Positions 18,501 to 25,764 of a DNA stretch of 44,110 nucleotides are shown here, piece after piece (position 1 is the stretch's first letter; each line of letters starts with the position of its first letter). The notes under the pieces are model-generated. The model was not told the origin of the DNA and did no database searches. It was given only the letters and a program-made list of their open reading frames with translations. The stretch comes from a virus: IMG/VR virus record IMGVR_UViG_3300048691_000037, positions 1-44,110 of that record. One strand, written 5' to 3'. The translations under genes and the position numbers were made by a program.

Positions 18501-18881
18501 TTATATATTGTAAATAGAAAACATTATACGTCCATCTTCTACGTCTTCACATGTTCCAACTATTTCGAATTTGCAACCTTCAATTTTACCATCTGGTATA
18601 TCTAATAAATCTTTAAGTAATTGATGTAATCCTTGTGCCATATCTGCGACTTTAGCACCTTTCATTGCCACAAATTTTGATTCAATTATTAAAGAACCAT
18701 TAAAATCTACTTCACACATTTCCCATTCTTCTCTTGTTGGCAATTCATATACTGGGAAGTTGAAGTACCAATCAGCAAACTCATTACATTTATTTAATGT
18801 ATCATTTTCAAAATCGTATAATAATACTGCATCTCCAGTGTATCCATGATAATCTACTGTTGCAAAACCGTTATGTTTCAT
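18501..18881 (-). CDS. RusA-fold paralogue lacking catalytic acids (2)
   Basis: This 126-aa protein is paralogous to the two genes downstream. The match to the RusA domain of the fusion protein is clear: a TVDY/TVDF start, W...NFP...LPTREEWE against IPTREYFE, SLIIESKF against SVIVELNF, and the ending DGRIMFSIYNI against DGKIIFTIYNV. The catalytic DTDN is replaced by KVADM, and the metal-site lysine region by AQG; only the PDGK aspartate remains. Start behind AGAGGAGGAGTTTAC. Confidence 0.55.
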   Translation of the reverse strand: MKHNGFATVDYHGYTGDAVLLYDFENDTLNKCNEFADWYFNFPVYELPTREEWEMCEVDFNGSLIIESKFVAMKGAKVADMAQGLHQLLKDLLDIPDGKIEGCKFEIVGTCEDVEDGRIMFSIYNI

Positions 18882-18946
18882 TGTAAACTCCTCCTCTTAG
18901 ATTTTTTATTTGTTTTATCTATTTATTACTATATACACGAGGTATG

Positions 18947-19339
18947 TTAGTATCTCAAATCAGGATTAGAATAAAAATAAGGATTAAAAAAATTCGAGTT
19001 TCTGATTGTATCATCATAGCTTTTTTCTACTACATATAAATTACTATAAACTTCATCTACATCTAATAATCTATTGTTTGCTAAGGAAACAAAGTCCCTT
19101 GCTATTTGGGTAATATCATCTTCAGTAACATTATGTATTTTTTCACGGTAGAAATAAGCTATTGCAGATACACCATAATAGAATTCATATTTAAAATCAG
19201 GATGGTTATGATAGACTTCTTGTTCAAGTTCGGGGCGAAGAATCAAATTCATAGTACCTATTGTGTTATCATTATATACAATTTCCCATTTGTAAAAGAT
19301 AGTATTGCCTAAAAACTCTTTACTATCAAATATAAACAT
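18947..19339 (-). CDS. Unknown protein
   Basis: This gene of 130 aa starts best at ATG 19339 (AAGGTGG, 8-nt spacing); a GTG at 19351 would overlap the ribosome site. The protein is rich in aromatic residues (Y, F), with strands at the N-terminus (FLGNTIFYKWEIVYND), a helix around IAYFYREK and TEDDITQIARDFVSLANN, and a polar Asn/Tyr-rich tail. No signal or membrane segment, and no family recognised. It lies between the HNH protein and the RusA-fold cluster. Confidence 0.6.
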   Translation of the reverse strand: MFIFDSKEFLGNTIFYKWEIVYNDNTIGTMNLILRPELEQEVYHNHPDFKYEFYYGVSAIAYFYREKIHNVTEDDITQIARDFVSLANNRLLDVDEVYSNLYVVEKSYDDTIRNSNFFNPYFYSNPDLRY

Positions 19340-19401
19340 ATGAATTGCCACCTTCTTTTTAATATTTTCATTTTTACTATATGATTTAGATGAATGTTTC
19401 C

Positions 19402-19857
19402 CTATGCTATCTTTTTATGTGCGCCATTTTTAGCTTTATATAATTTTGTTCTTTTATATTTCTTAAATGTTTTATAATCATCAGTAGTAGCTTTCTTTCC
19501 ATAATGCTGATGGAATTCCATATGTAATCCGTGAAGTATTACTGCTCCTTGTACATCTTTATGCATCTCTTTAATCTCTTGTATCAGTAAATCTATTTCC
19601 CCTGGATTGTATTCTGTTATGTATTTATGATATTTTATATCTAACTTCTTATGTGCTTTATGCATTATAGAATCAAATGCATTATTCATATGATGTACAT
19701 CTAAAGGATTCTTTTGTGATGATTTTGAGCCTGTTATTTCACATTTATATCCAGCCTTTCTAAGGCATTCTTTCTTCCATTCTTCTGAACCATGTATTCT
19801 TAGATATTTTTTTGTTTCCCTGTTAAGCATTGCCTTCATATTGTTTATACTTGCCAT
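19402..19857 (-). CDS. HNH-like endonuclease
   Basis: This 151-aa basic protein has a degenerate HNH layout: YKCEITGSKS, then NPLDVHHMNNAF, and after a helical insert VILHGLHMEFHQHYGKKAT. The paired His (VHHM), the Asn and the final LH..FH..YG motif are characteristic of phage HNH proteins. A basic C-terminus (KKYKRTKLYKAKNG) could bind DNA. The gene follows the small-RNA-like unit; the start is behind GGTGAATTAGAG. Confidence 0.65.
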   Translation of the reverse strand: MASINNMKAMLNRETKKYLRIHGSEEWKKECLRKAGYKCEITGSKSSQKNPLDVHHMNNAFDSIMHKAHKKLDIKYHKYITEYNPGEIDLLIQEIKEMHKDVQGAVILHGLHMEFHQHYGKKATTDDYKTFKKYKRTKLYKAKNGAHKKIA

Positions 19858-19980
19858 CTCTAATTCACCTTTACCTTTCCCTATCTATACTACTTCTCAA
19901 AGTAGTTCTTTTTTATTTGCTATTACATTAATGTATTACTGTAAAACATAACCTTATTTAACAGAAAATAAAAAATTTTC

Positions 19981-20011
19981 AAAAAAATAACCAGCTAAAT
20001 TAATAGCTGGT
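19981..20011 (-). terminator. Rho-independent terminator of the twin-hairpin RNA
   Basis: ACCAGCTA and TAGCTGGT form an 8-bp stem around AATTAA, followed on the minus strand by TTA then seven T residues. It lies ~45 bp after the second twin hairpin and would end a transcript of about 140 nt. Confidence 0.85.
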
Positions 20012-20121
20012 CAAAAACTTATTGATAGGTATAATAAAACCACATCATAGTCTATTGTTGATTCAGCACCACCTGTTCATCAACGTTGTTAGTCCAGCAC
20101 CACCTGTTAACTAACGAAAAT
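20012..20121 (-). ncRNA. Putative small RNA with two tandem hairpins sharing a GTGGTG loop
   Basis: Two 28-nt units 31 bp apart fold the same way: an outer 6-bp stem, a 3-by-1 internal loop, CAG pairing with CTG, and the hexaloop GTGGTG. The outer stems differ but stay paired (GTTAGT with ACTAAC; GTTGAT with ATCAAC), while the 14-nt middle is identical. A promoter-like sequence lies just upstream and a terminator downstream. No open frame with a ribosome site fits inside. No known RNA family was recognised. Confidence 0.6.
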
Positions 20122-20127
20122 TCATTA

Positions 20128-20156
20128 ATTATAAGGGTACTCTTAATATATGCACA
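20128..20156 (-). promoter_or_regulatory. Promoter-like sequence for the twin-hairpin RNA
   Basis: On the minus strand the -10 is TATAAT (perfect), at a 17-bp spacing from a weak -35 TGTGCA. Transcription would start near 20121, a few bases before the first hairpin. Confidence 0.5.
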
Positions 20157-20186
20157 GGAATCATTACTGTTTTAAAGCATAAGAAA

Positions 20187-20213
20187 AGCGACTGGGGTAC
20201 CAAGCCAGTCGCT
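20187..20213 (-). terminator. Hairpin with loop CTTGGTACC and U-tract
   Basis: AGCGACTGG and CCAGTCGCT form a 9-bp stem with a 9-nt loop, followed on the minus strand by TTTTCTTAT. It works as a terminator on paper. Its loop resembles that of the hairpin at 20250-20278. Confidence 0.65.
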
Positions 20214-20249
20214 GAAAGAGAATGATATTTATGTTATTGTAGTATCTTT

Positions 20250-20278
20250 TGTTATTGGGTTTACCAGGCCCAATAACA
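20250..20278 (-). repeat. 10-bp perfect hairpin with loop CCTGGTAAA
   Basis: TGTTATTGGG and CCCAATAACA are perfectly complementary around a 9-nt loop. The loop shares the TGGTA core with the next hairpin (CTTGGTACC), although the stems are unrelated, which suggests a shared loop function. No good U-tract follows. Confidence 0.65.
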
Positions 20279-20342
20279 TTCAACAAATATAAGTAATATA
20301 CTCCTAATATATGATTAAGAAACTACTGCTGTTTCTATTTTA

Positions 20343-20374
20343 GCAAAAAAAATGCAACTAATTTAATTAGTTGC
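20343..20374 (-). terminator. Rho-independent terminator after the 20425 gene
   Basis: GCAACTAAT and ATTAGTTGC form a 9-bp stem with a 3-nt centre, followed by ATTTTTTTT on the minus strand. It ends the operon of the primase, GIY-YIG and 20425 genes. Confidence 0.85.
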
Positions 20375-20424
20375 GAGTGTCATATAAAAAGAGATATTGT
20401 GCTTTAATCATTTAATCATATCTA

Positions 20425-20691
20425 TTATATGTCGTCTATATGATCCAGATAGCAATCTATTAAAACTTTCATAATATCTATAATATTATAATCAGCTTCA
20501 TCTTCTGGCTCTATATAGAATCTATCTTTAATAATGTGTTGATAGTAGGTTATTGCTTGTTGATAGTCAATGATATCATCTTCTTCTAATTCTTTAATTA
20601 TAAATTTTCTTGCCCTTTCAGATAAAGCCATATGTCCTTCTGATACTTTGTCTATAACAGCATTGCATATTTCTTCATCAATACGACTCAA
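20425..20691 (-). CDS. Unknown small acidic protein
   Basis: This 88-aa protein starts at TTG 20691 behind a strong AAAGGAGGTG site with 8-nt spacing. It is helical and acidic (IKELEEDDIIDYQQAI, EPEDEADYNIIDIMKVLI), with no membrane segment and no motif I recognise. It is the last gene of the replication operon, just before a strong terminator. Small acidic helical proteins in this position may be inhibitors or regulators, but the sequence does not show it. Confidence 0.6.
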   Translation of the reverse strand: MSRIDEEICNAVIDKVSEGHMALSERARKFIIKELEEDDIIDYQQAITYYQHIIKDRFYIEPEDEADYNIIDIMKVLIDCYLDHIDDI

Positions 20692-20739
20692 GAAAACACC
20701 TCCTTTATAATAGTGTATGCAGAGAGTTTAACAAAAATG

Positions 20740-21426
20740 CTAACAAACTATTTTTAATGGTTTAGGACCATTTCTTAATAATTGTTTTATTTCTTCTGGT
20801 ACTTGTGGTTTAGGTAAGTCTTTAATATATTTCCATTTTAGTTTAGTACCATCAGGTAGTTTACCTGCTGATTTTTGTTTACCTAAACAAGCTTGTGAAA
20901 TAGATTGAAAAGAAACACCAGTTATTCTTTCAGCTTCTCTTACACCGTAAAAAACTTGTTTTGTAGTTAAACAAATTATTGTTTTAGAGGTAGGACTTTT
21001 ACTTCCAGTTCTACCATACATAGGACAACTTTCACCAGTTCTGCCATACATAGGACCAAGTTTACCTTTGTGAGATTCACTTATTTTTCGTCTCCATTCT
21101 TCAGTTCGTTCACAACCACTATTTCCACCTTCGCCGCCTGTAGAACTATTGTAGCCATTCTCACGATTAGTAGTATCGTAAAATGCTATAAAATATTGTT
21201 CAAACAAGCATGCCTCATTTTTAGTTAAATCATCAGCAAGAATCACATGTATAATATTATCCCAACCATATTTATTAATAGCTCTCCAAAAATATGGATG
21301 TTTCTTATAGCCTTTACCATTAGACCAACGTGCTTCAGGTTTTTGACTTGTTATTCCAAAATATTTTTTACCACTTGGTGATATGTGTAAGTAAAGTACA
21401 TATTTTTTTTCATTAGTTCCGCTCAT
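20740..21426 (-). CDS. GIY-YIG homing endonuclease with NUMOD3 and NUMOD1 motifs
   Basis: This 228-aa protein has an N-terminal GIY-YIG domain in variant form (YVLYLHISPSGKKYFGIT, then RWSNGKGYKKHPYFWRAI and E-x-CLFEQYFI), with the catalytic Arg and Glu present. NUMOD3 repeats follow (HKGKLGPMYGRTGE, CPMYGRTGSKSP), then a NUMOD1 helix-turn-helix (VFYGVREAERITGVSFQSISQACLG). The preferred start is ATG 21426, since the upstream ATG lies too close to the GGGGG site. It is wedged between the primase and the 20425 gene. Confidence 0.88.
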   Translation of the reverse strand: MSGTNEKKYVLYLHISPSGKKYFGITSQKPEARWSNGKGYKKHPYFWRAINKYGWDNIIHVILADDLTKNEACLFEQYFIAFYDTTNRENGYNSSTGGEGGNSGCERTEEWRRKISESHKGKLGPMYGRTGESCPMYGRTGSKSPTSKTIICLTTKQVFYGVREAERITGVSFQSISQACLGKQKSAGKLPDGTKLKWKYIKDLPKPQVPEEIKQLLRNGPKPLKIVC

Positions 21427-21442
21427 TTTTACCATCCCCCTA

Positions 21443-23362
21443 TTAACAAACTTTTATATATATAAATGTATTTGAATCATATTCTGTTGGAATACCATAT
21501 TGTTTTCTAGTAGCTTTATTAACTCTAACTCTAGTTATTAGACCTTCTTGTTTAAATGTTGGAATAAAATCTAAGACAACTTGTTCTGCTTGTTTTTTAG
21601 TGATATGTTTTTTATCTGTATCACGATATGCTTTAGCTAGGTCGGATTCATTAAATAAGTTATTATTGCTTTCTAATAAAGCATCTAATACATTTCTAAG
21701 TTTTGTTTCTATTTTATTTTGTTTTTTAGTATCAACAGTTGCTTGTACATTAATAGTTGTTAAAACTTCTTCAGCGCCGAATGTGTTTATTCTTCTATTT
21801 ACATTGTTACCTTTTTGTCTTACATAGTTATCTTCCATGTGTTGTATTCTATCTTGTATTTGTGCTATTACAGATGGAGAAAGATCCACTAACTCATAAA
21901 AATCTACTCTGTTTATATCTTTACCTAATCTTTGTTTTAATGCTTCTCTTTGTTGATTAGCATTAGTTAAGGCATCTTTTCTTATTTCTGCATTAGTTAA
22001 TTTTCTTAGGAAGCCTAACTCACATAATATAGTTAATTTTTCTCCTGCATTACCTGATATAAAGTTTAGTTTCATTTCTTCTTTTAATGCTCTTTTACCT
22101 AAGAAGAATACTACTCTATCATCATCAGTAGATAATGAACTATAAGTTATATGAGCATCTGCAAAGTCTATTATTAATTTATATACTCTAGTTAGTTTTC
22201 TTCTGTTTAAATAGTTTTGTAAATCTTCTGGAAGTATTTTATTTACGTTTCTTCTAAGGTCTGCTATATATCTTTCAGTATTTTTTTGATATTCTGAGCC
22301 AAAAGATATATTTAAAGCATTTAATATCATCATTTTAACTTTAACTTCTGACATGTCTAATAGTTTTGATAATAATGTTATTAATCTATATCCACAAGCT
22401 TCACATGAACAGAAGTACACTTGTTCTTCTCCATCAGTAGCTATTCTAGCAGATGGGTTATTATCTTCATGGCTTGGTAATATGCATCTAAATCTAACGT
22501 TTTCTTCTATGCCTAACACGTCTGTCATTTTAACATGTTCATTTATCCATTTATATGCTTCGTTTATATCTAATTCTTGTACATCTGCATATTGTTCTTC
22601 CATAGCTACTAAGTTTTCTAATACAGTATCTTTATCTATTTCTATTGATTCATAGTTAGTATCTTTTACATTTGATGGTTTAGTAGTTTTAGGTGCTTGT
22701 CCTATTGCTTTAACTACTGGAGTTTCATTTATAACATTATTGAAGAATGATAACGCTTTCCCACCGAATAATATTTTTCCTGGGTCTACAGATGCATCTA
22801 TATCAACTGTAGGATATTGTGCTTTAACTTCTTCATATAATGCTACCATTTCATTATAATCAGTTATAATTCTATCAAATGCGAATACGACTCTATATCT
22901 TTGATGTTCTTCTGTACTACTGAAAGTTTCGTATATGAAACATGGTTGATATTTGTGTTCAAGTGCCATAAAGTCTTCTATTGAAGTATAGCTTTCTTTA
23001 TTATCTATATCTAAAGCAACTAATGAAGATGATACAAATGAACCATTATTAGTATCTGATAAAACAGATGCTTTCCAGCTGCGTCCATTAACTGCTGCTT
23101 GTGCTAAATCTTTTAATATTATAGTTTGTTTGCTTTGTGGTAATCTTTTAGTTATTGCAGCTATTGTTTTTCCTGCTGGTTTTTCATTGTAGCATACTGA
23201 GTCAACTAATACTTCTACTTTAGATGCTTGTAATGCTTCTATTTCATCAAGTTGAGCTAATAATCTTTGTGTTAATGCTTTATCTGATTCAGTTAATCCT
23301 GAACATTTTCTTGGTTGATATCCTTCTAATAAACTTTCTAGTACTTTTTGATTTAAAAACAT
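21443..23362 (-). CDS. Primase-like replication protein (AEP-type N-terminus, CHC2-type zinc finger, C-terminal winged helix)
   Basis: This 639-aa protein is the only clear replication gene. The start is ATG 23362, the better of two ATGs after AAAGGAG. Residues ~60-220 resemble archaeo-eukaryotic primases of mobile elements: VALDIDNK gives the hhhDhD motif, then ETFSSTEEHQRYRVVFAF and a late IDASVDPGKILFGG. Residues ~280-330 form a CHC2-like zinc finger (RCILPSHEDNNPSARI ... YFCSCEACGY). The middle is helical and unassigned, and the last ~90 residues look like a winged helix. There is no helicase domain, so the host replisome would be needed. It has an unusually long leader upstream. Confidence 0.65.
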   Translation of the reverse strand: MFLNQKVLESLLEGYQPRKCSGLTESDKALTQRLLAQLDEIEALQASKVEVLVDSVCYNEKPAGKTIAAITKRLPQSKQTIILKDLAQAAVNGRSWKASVLSDTNNGSFVSSSLVALDIDNKESYTSIEDFMALEHKYQPCFIYETFSSTEEHQRYRVVFAFDRIITDYNEMVALYEEVKAQYPTVDIDASVDPGKILFGGKALSFFNNVINETPVVKAIGQAPKTTKPSNVKDTNYESIEIDKDTVLENLVAMEEQYADVQELDINEAYKWINEHVKMTDVLGIEENVRFRCILPSHEDNNPSARIATDGEEQVYFCSCEACGYRLITLLSKLLDMSEVKVKMMILNALNISFGSEYQKNTERYIADLRRNVNKILPEDLQNYLNRRKLTRVYKLIIDFADAHITYSSLSTDDDRVVFFLGKRALKEEMKLNFISGNAGEKLTILCELGFLRKLTNAEIRKDALTNANQQREALKQRLGKDINRVDFYELVDLSPSVIAQIQDRIQHMEDNYVRQKGNNVNRRINTFGAEEVLTTINVQATVDTKKQNKIETKLRNVLDALLESNNNLFNESDLAKAYRDTDKKHITKKQAEQVVLDFIPTFKQEGLITRVRVNKATRKQYGIPTEYDSNTFIYIKVC

Positions 23363-23413
23363 AATTACCATTCTCCTTTAAAATTAAATTTGTTGTATAT
23401 ATATTTTTTATTT

Positions 23414-23703
23414 GGTAAGAATAATCTTAACTAGAATATGCGGTATAAGATACCTCCGTGTCAACGTTCCCTGTAATGTCTTACCTTAATCCTAAAATCT
23501 CTCTGTGGATTATGGCGAGATTGCAATTATATATGATTCGGAATCTCTGGATTCATTAGCTACTCTTACTTCCATCGTTGACTTTCACTAGGCCCAATGC
23601 CCGTCCCTCAGTCTAGGTTTCATTTGTTCTAAGCAATCACTGTTCTATTCATATAATGTTTTGCTAGGTCCCTCGCTTTTAGAACCAAGGCTCACAGTGG
23701 ATT
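23414..23703 (-). ncRNA. Structured RNA candidate upstream of the primase (leader element or ncRNA)
   Basis: This ~290-nt stretch has clearly more G/C than its surroundings and many complementary segments: 23694-23703 with 23635-23643; 23541-23545 with 23550-23554 (tetraloop); 23507-23512 with 23487-23492; 23479-23485 with 23414-23420 enclosing the 23442-23454 hairpin. Several nest as expected for one folded RNA. Within the AT-rich genome this is typical of a structural RNA. No riboswitch, intron core or tRNA was recognised. Confidence 0.45.
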
Positions 23704-23980
23704 GTTGTTTCTCTATTCTAATTCTTTATTACCTCTTACATTTATAATATATACATGTGATATGTACTTGTTCGTTATTTTTGGGATTATTTTAAATTTA
23801 TTTTTGATAGACATTAGTATTATCAATGACTGTAGCCTATTTAAATCTCTAAATGTCCCTTACATCTATTAATATATTACTCATGGGAATATCTGTATTG
23901 CATATTGTAATAAAAATTTATAAGAATTGTATAAATCCAGCGTGATTTTGGGGAATTATTGATGTGAAAATGGGCTAAGA

Positions 23981-24115
23981 ATGGCTTGATTTCAATAGGT
24001 TGAGTGTTGTCCAAAATCCCGCTAACCGTTAAATAATACATTATTATATATGTATTTATTATCGGTCAGCGGAGCTTCAAACAATAGATAAATGGCTTGG
24101 TTCCAATGGGTTGAC
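23981..24115. repeat. Direct repeat pair flanking the palindrome
   Basis: 23981-24004 and 24092-24115 share 20 of 24 bases. Three of the four differences are transitions, and two of these compensate: TTGA-TT-TCAA in one copy and TTGG-TT-CCAA in the other, so each copy keeps its own small dyad. The palindrome lies between them, 14 and 19 bp away. Confidence 0.65.
24019..24072. repeat. 54-bp palindrome, copy 2 (shares a 22-bp core with 7116-7155)
   Basis: The outer arms begin CCGCTAACCG and end CGGTCAGCGG, pairing with one G-T; inner AT arms pair with three mismatches. The 22 bp at 24035-24056 match 7125-7146 exactly, while the outer arms of the two copies are unrelated in sequence but still self-complementary. 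Confidence 0.8.
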
Positions 24116-24201
24116 GTATCTTTCCTCATATAAATTTCCCATCTTTGAAGATACGCTTGTCTAATAATAATAGTAATACTGCATTAACTTTTAAATCCTT
24201 T

Positions 24202-24230
24202 ATAATAGTAAATCGTACAACCAATAACAA
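24202..24230 (-). promoter_or_regulatory. Promoter-like sequence for the primase leader
   Basis: On the minus strand TTGTTA, 17 bp, TATTAT (4/6 and 5/6 matches to the vegetative consensus). Transcription would start near 24195, giving a leader of about 830 nt before the primase start. Confidence 0.4.
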
Positions 24231-24299
24231 TCAATACTACTTGGATTCACGGTGGTATTAGCGTAAATGATATATTGGTCTAAGCTATGCTAACCCATG

Positions 24300-25673
24300 C
24301 TATATGTTCAAAAAAATATCAGCTTCGTTAGTATCTGATACTTCTACTCTATTGATTAACATATGGAGTATTGCTTTCTTCTGTGCAATATTAGCTGTTT
24401 GATAAATTGCTTTAGCATTAAGGATATTAGCTATCAAAGCTTCATGATAATTAGTTTGTTCCTGCAATGCTTCTATATCTTTGTTAACCTTATTTAATTG
24501 TTCTTCCAGTTCTGTTAATTCATTTGTTATGTTATGAATCATTGTACTAACTGCATTAATAGTGGTATCAGGAGCCCCATTTAGAATATACCCTTCAAGC
24601 TTTGATTGTGCTAGCTGTACAGCACGCATCTTAGATGAATGGGTATTGGTAAGCTCACGTTGCTTAATGTTTAATACAGCTTGTTTTTTAGTACATCTTG
24701 AGTTGTACTTTTCTAATAAGGCATCATGATTCAGGCTATCAAGAATCTGTAGGACTTGTTCTTCCAGATAAGCATCAAGTCTTTTGCCGCTAAAGCTTTT
24801 CTTGATAGTACTTCCATTACCTCTACATGCTTTGCATCTGTAGACGTGTGCCTTGGTTTTATATCTGTAATCTCTATTTAAATACAATCTACTTTGGCAA
24901 CATTTATGATACAGTAGACCTTCGAATAAGATGTCTGTTCTGTTTAATTGATTAGCTGAAGAATTAGACCTGCATTTTCTTGATTCCCTAACTTTATTCG
25001 CACGGTTAAATAAATCATCACCTACTATTTCTTTTAACATTGGATGCGATATTCTATCAATCAGGGTTTTTCTGTTACGTATATTATACTTCTTTTGTAC
25101 GTATGAAGAAGAGTGGTGGATATAATCTTCAAACATTTCTATTATTTGTGGTGCTAGTTCTTCATCTATTATTGCATATCCATCAATTAACTTGTATCCA
25201 TAAGGTATAGTACCAGATGCCCATTTACCTTCAGCTCTTAGTTTAGCATGCGCACTCTTGACACGTCTACCTGTTTCTATACTACTTTGTTCTGCCATCC
25301 AACCTTTGAATGCATTAAGTAATCTGTCAATGTCATGTGCATTTAAAATAGTATTCTCACTAACTGAATGAACTTTAACATTATGTTGGGTGAAGATATC
25401 CATAACAGTTTGATATTGTACCATTCTTCTACTGATTCTTGATGATTCAAAAATAAATAGGTTTGCTACTTTATCTTCTTGTACAAGGTGTAAAACTTCT
25501 TGTATGCCAGGTCTTTGTTCTACATCTAATTTAAATCCACTTAAACCTTCATCAGAAATATATTTATCAATAGTCATATTGTTTCTGGCGGCGTATTCAT
25601 TAATGGATTTAACTTGATGGTCAGTATCTTGTTCTGTACTTGAGCATCTTGTATAACAAATATTAATCCTCAT
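24300..25673 (-). CDS. Large serine recombinase (putative integrase)
   Basis: This 457-aa protein has an N-terminal catalytic domain with the YTRCSS motif (likely nucleophile S11), IFESSRISRR and the following helix to GRRVKSAHAKLRAEGKWASG. Next comes the recombinase domain TIPYGY, a zinc ribbon (LLYHKCC...HVYRCKACR), a long coiled coil (about 310-420) and a C-terminal strand. It is the usual plan for phage integrases, at the short end in length. It would join attP and attB sites. Start behind AAAGGAGGAGCCAGAC. attP is expected just upstream, in 25765-26200, but cannot be proved here. Confidence 0.85.
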   Translation of the reverse strand: MRINICYTRCSSTEQDTDHQVKSINEYAARNNMTIDKYISDEGLSGFKLDVEQRPGIQEVLHLVQEDKVANLFIFESSRISRRMVQYQTVMDIFTQHNVKVHSVSENTILNAHDIDRLLNAFKGWMAEQSSIETGRRVKSAHAKLRAEGKWASGTIPYGYKLIDGYAIIDEELAPQIIEMFEDYIHHSSSYVQKKYNIRNRKTLIDRISHPMLKEIVGDDLFNRANKVRESRKCRSNSSANQLNRTDILFEGLLYHKCCQSRLYLNRDYRYKTKAHVYRCKACRGNGSTIKKSFSGKRLDAYLEEQVLQILDSLNHDALLEKYNSRCTKKQAVLNIKQRELTNTHSSKMRAVQLAQSKLEGYILNGAPDTTINAVSTMIHNITNELTELEEQLNKVNKDIEALQEQTNYHEALIANILNAKAIYQTANIAQKKAILHMLINRVEVSDTNEADIFLNI

Positions 25674-25764
25674 TGTCTGGCTCCTCCTTTGTTTCTAAAA
25701 ATATATCTATTAGCAATTCTAATAATAAATCTAATGATTTATCATCGTATGAATATATTATCAC
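25663..25764 (-). CDS. Small ORF (33 aa) coupled to the recombinase
   Basis: GTG at 25764 follows a perfect AAGGAGGCG site at good spacing. The 33-aa product (starting MIIYSYDDKSLDLLLELL) is acidic and helical, and its stop TAA overlaps the recombinase start by 11 nt. The strong site and overlap suggest a leader peptide controlling recombinase translation, or a small regulator. Confidence 0.5.
   Translation of the reverse strand: MIIYSYDDKSLDLLLELLIDIFLETKEEPDNED

Larger units (their letters stand above)
19858..20424 (-). other. 567-bp intergenic region packed with hairpins, no convincing protein gene
   Basis: In minus-strand order it holds a terminator (20343-20374), two hairpins with similar 9-nt loops (20250-20278 and 20187-20213), a promoter-like pair (20128-20156), two tandem 28-nt hairpins (20088-20115 and 20057-20084) and a second terminator (19981-20011). 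The remaining ~120 bp before the HNH gene are AT-rich leader. Confidence 0.75.
23372..24299 (-). other. 0.9-kb non-coding region between recombinase and primase (candidate replication/regulatory region)
   Basis: No convincing protein gene is visible on either strand. It holds, in minus-strand order, a promoter-like sequence (24202-24230), a direct repeat (24092-24115), the 54-bp palindrome (24019-24072), the second direct repeat (23981-24004), an AT-rich stretch (23710-23960), and a G/C-richer structured segment (23414-23703) ending just before the primase. Position beside the primase makes it the best candidate origin. Confidence 0.6.

Noticed and set aside
24050-24140. 35-aa ORF reading through the palindrome near the primase
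   Set aside because: Weak ribosome site, and the repeats in the region explain the sequence better than coding.
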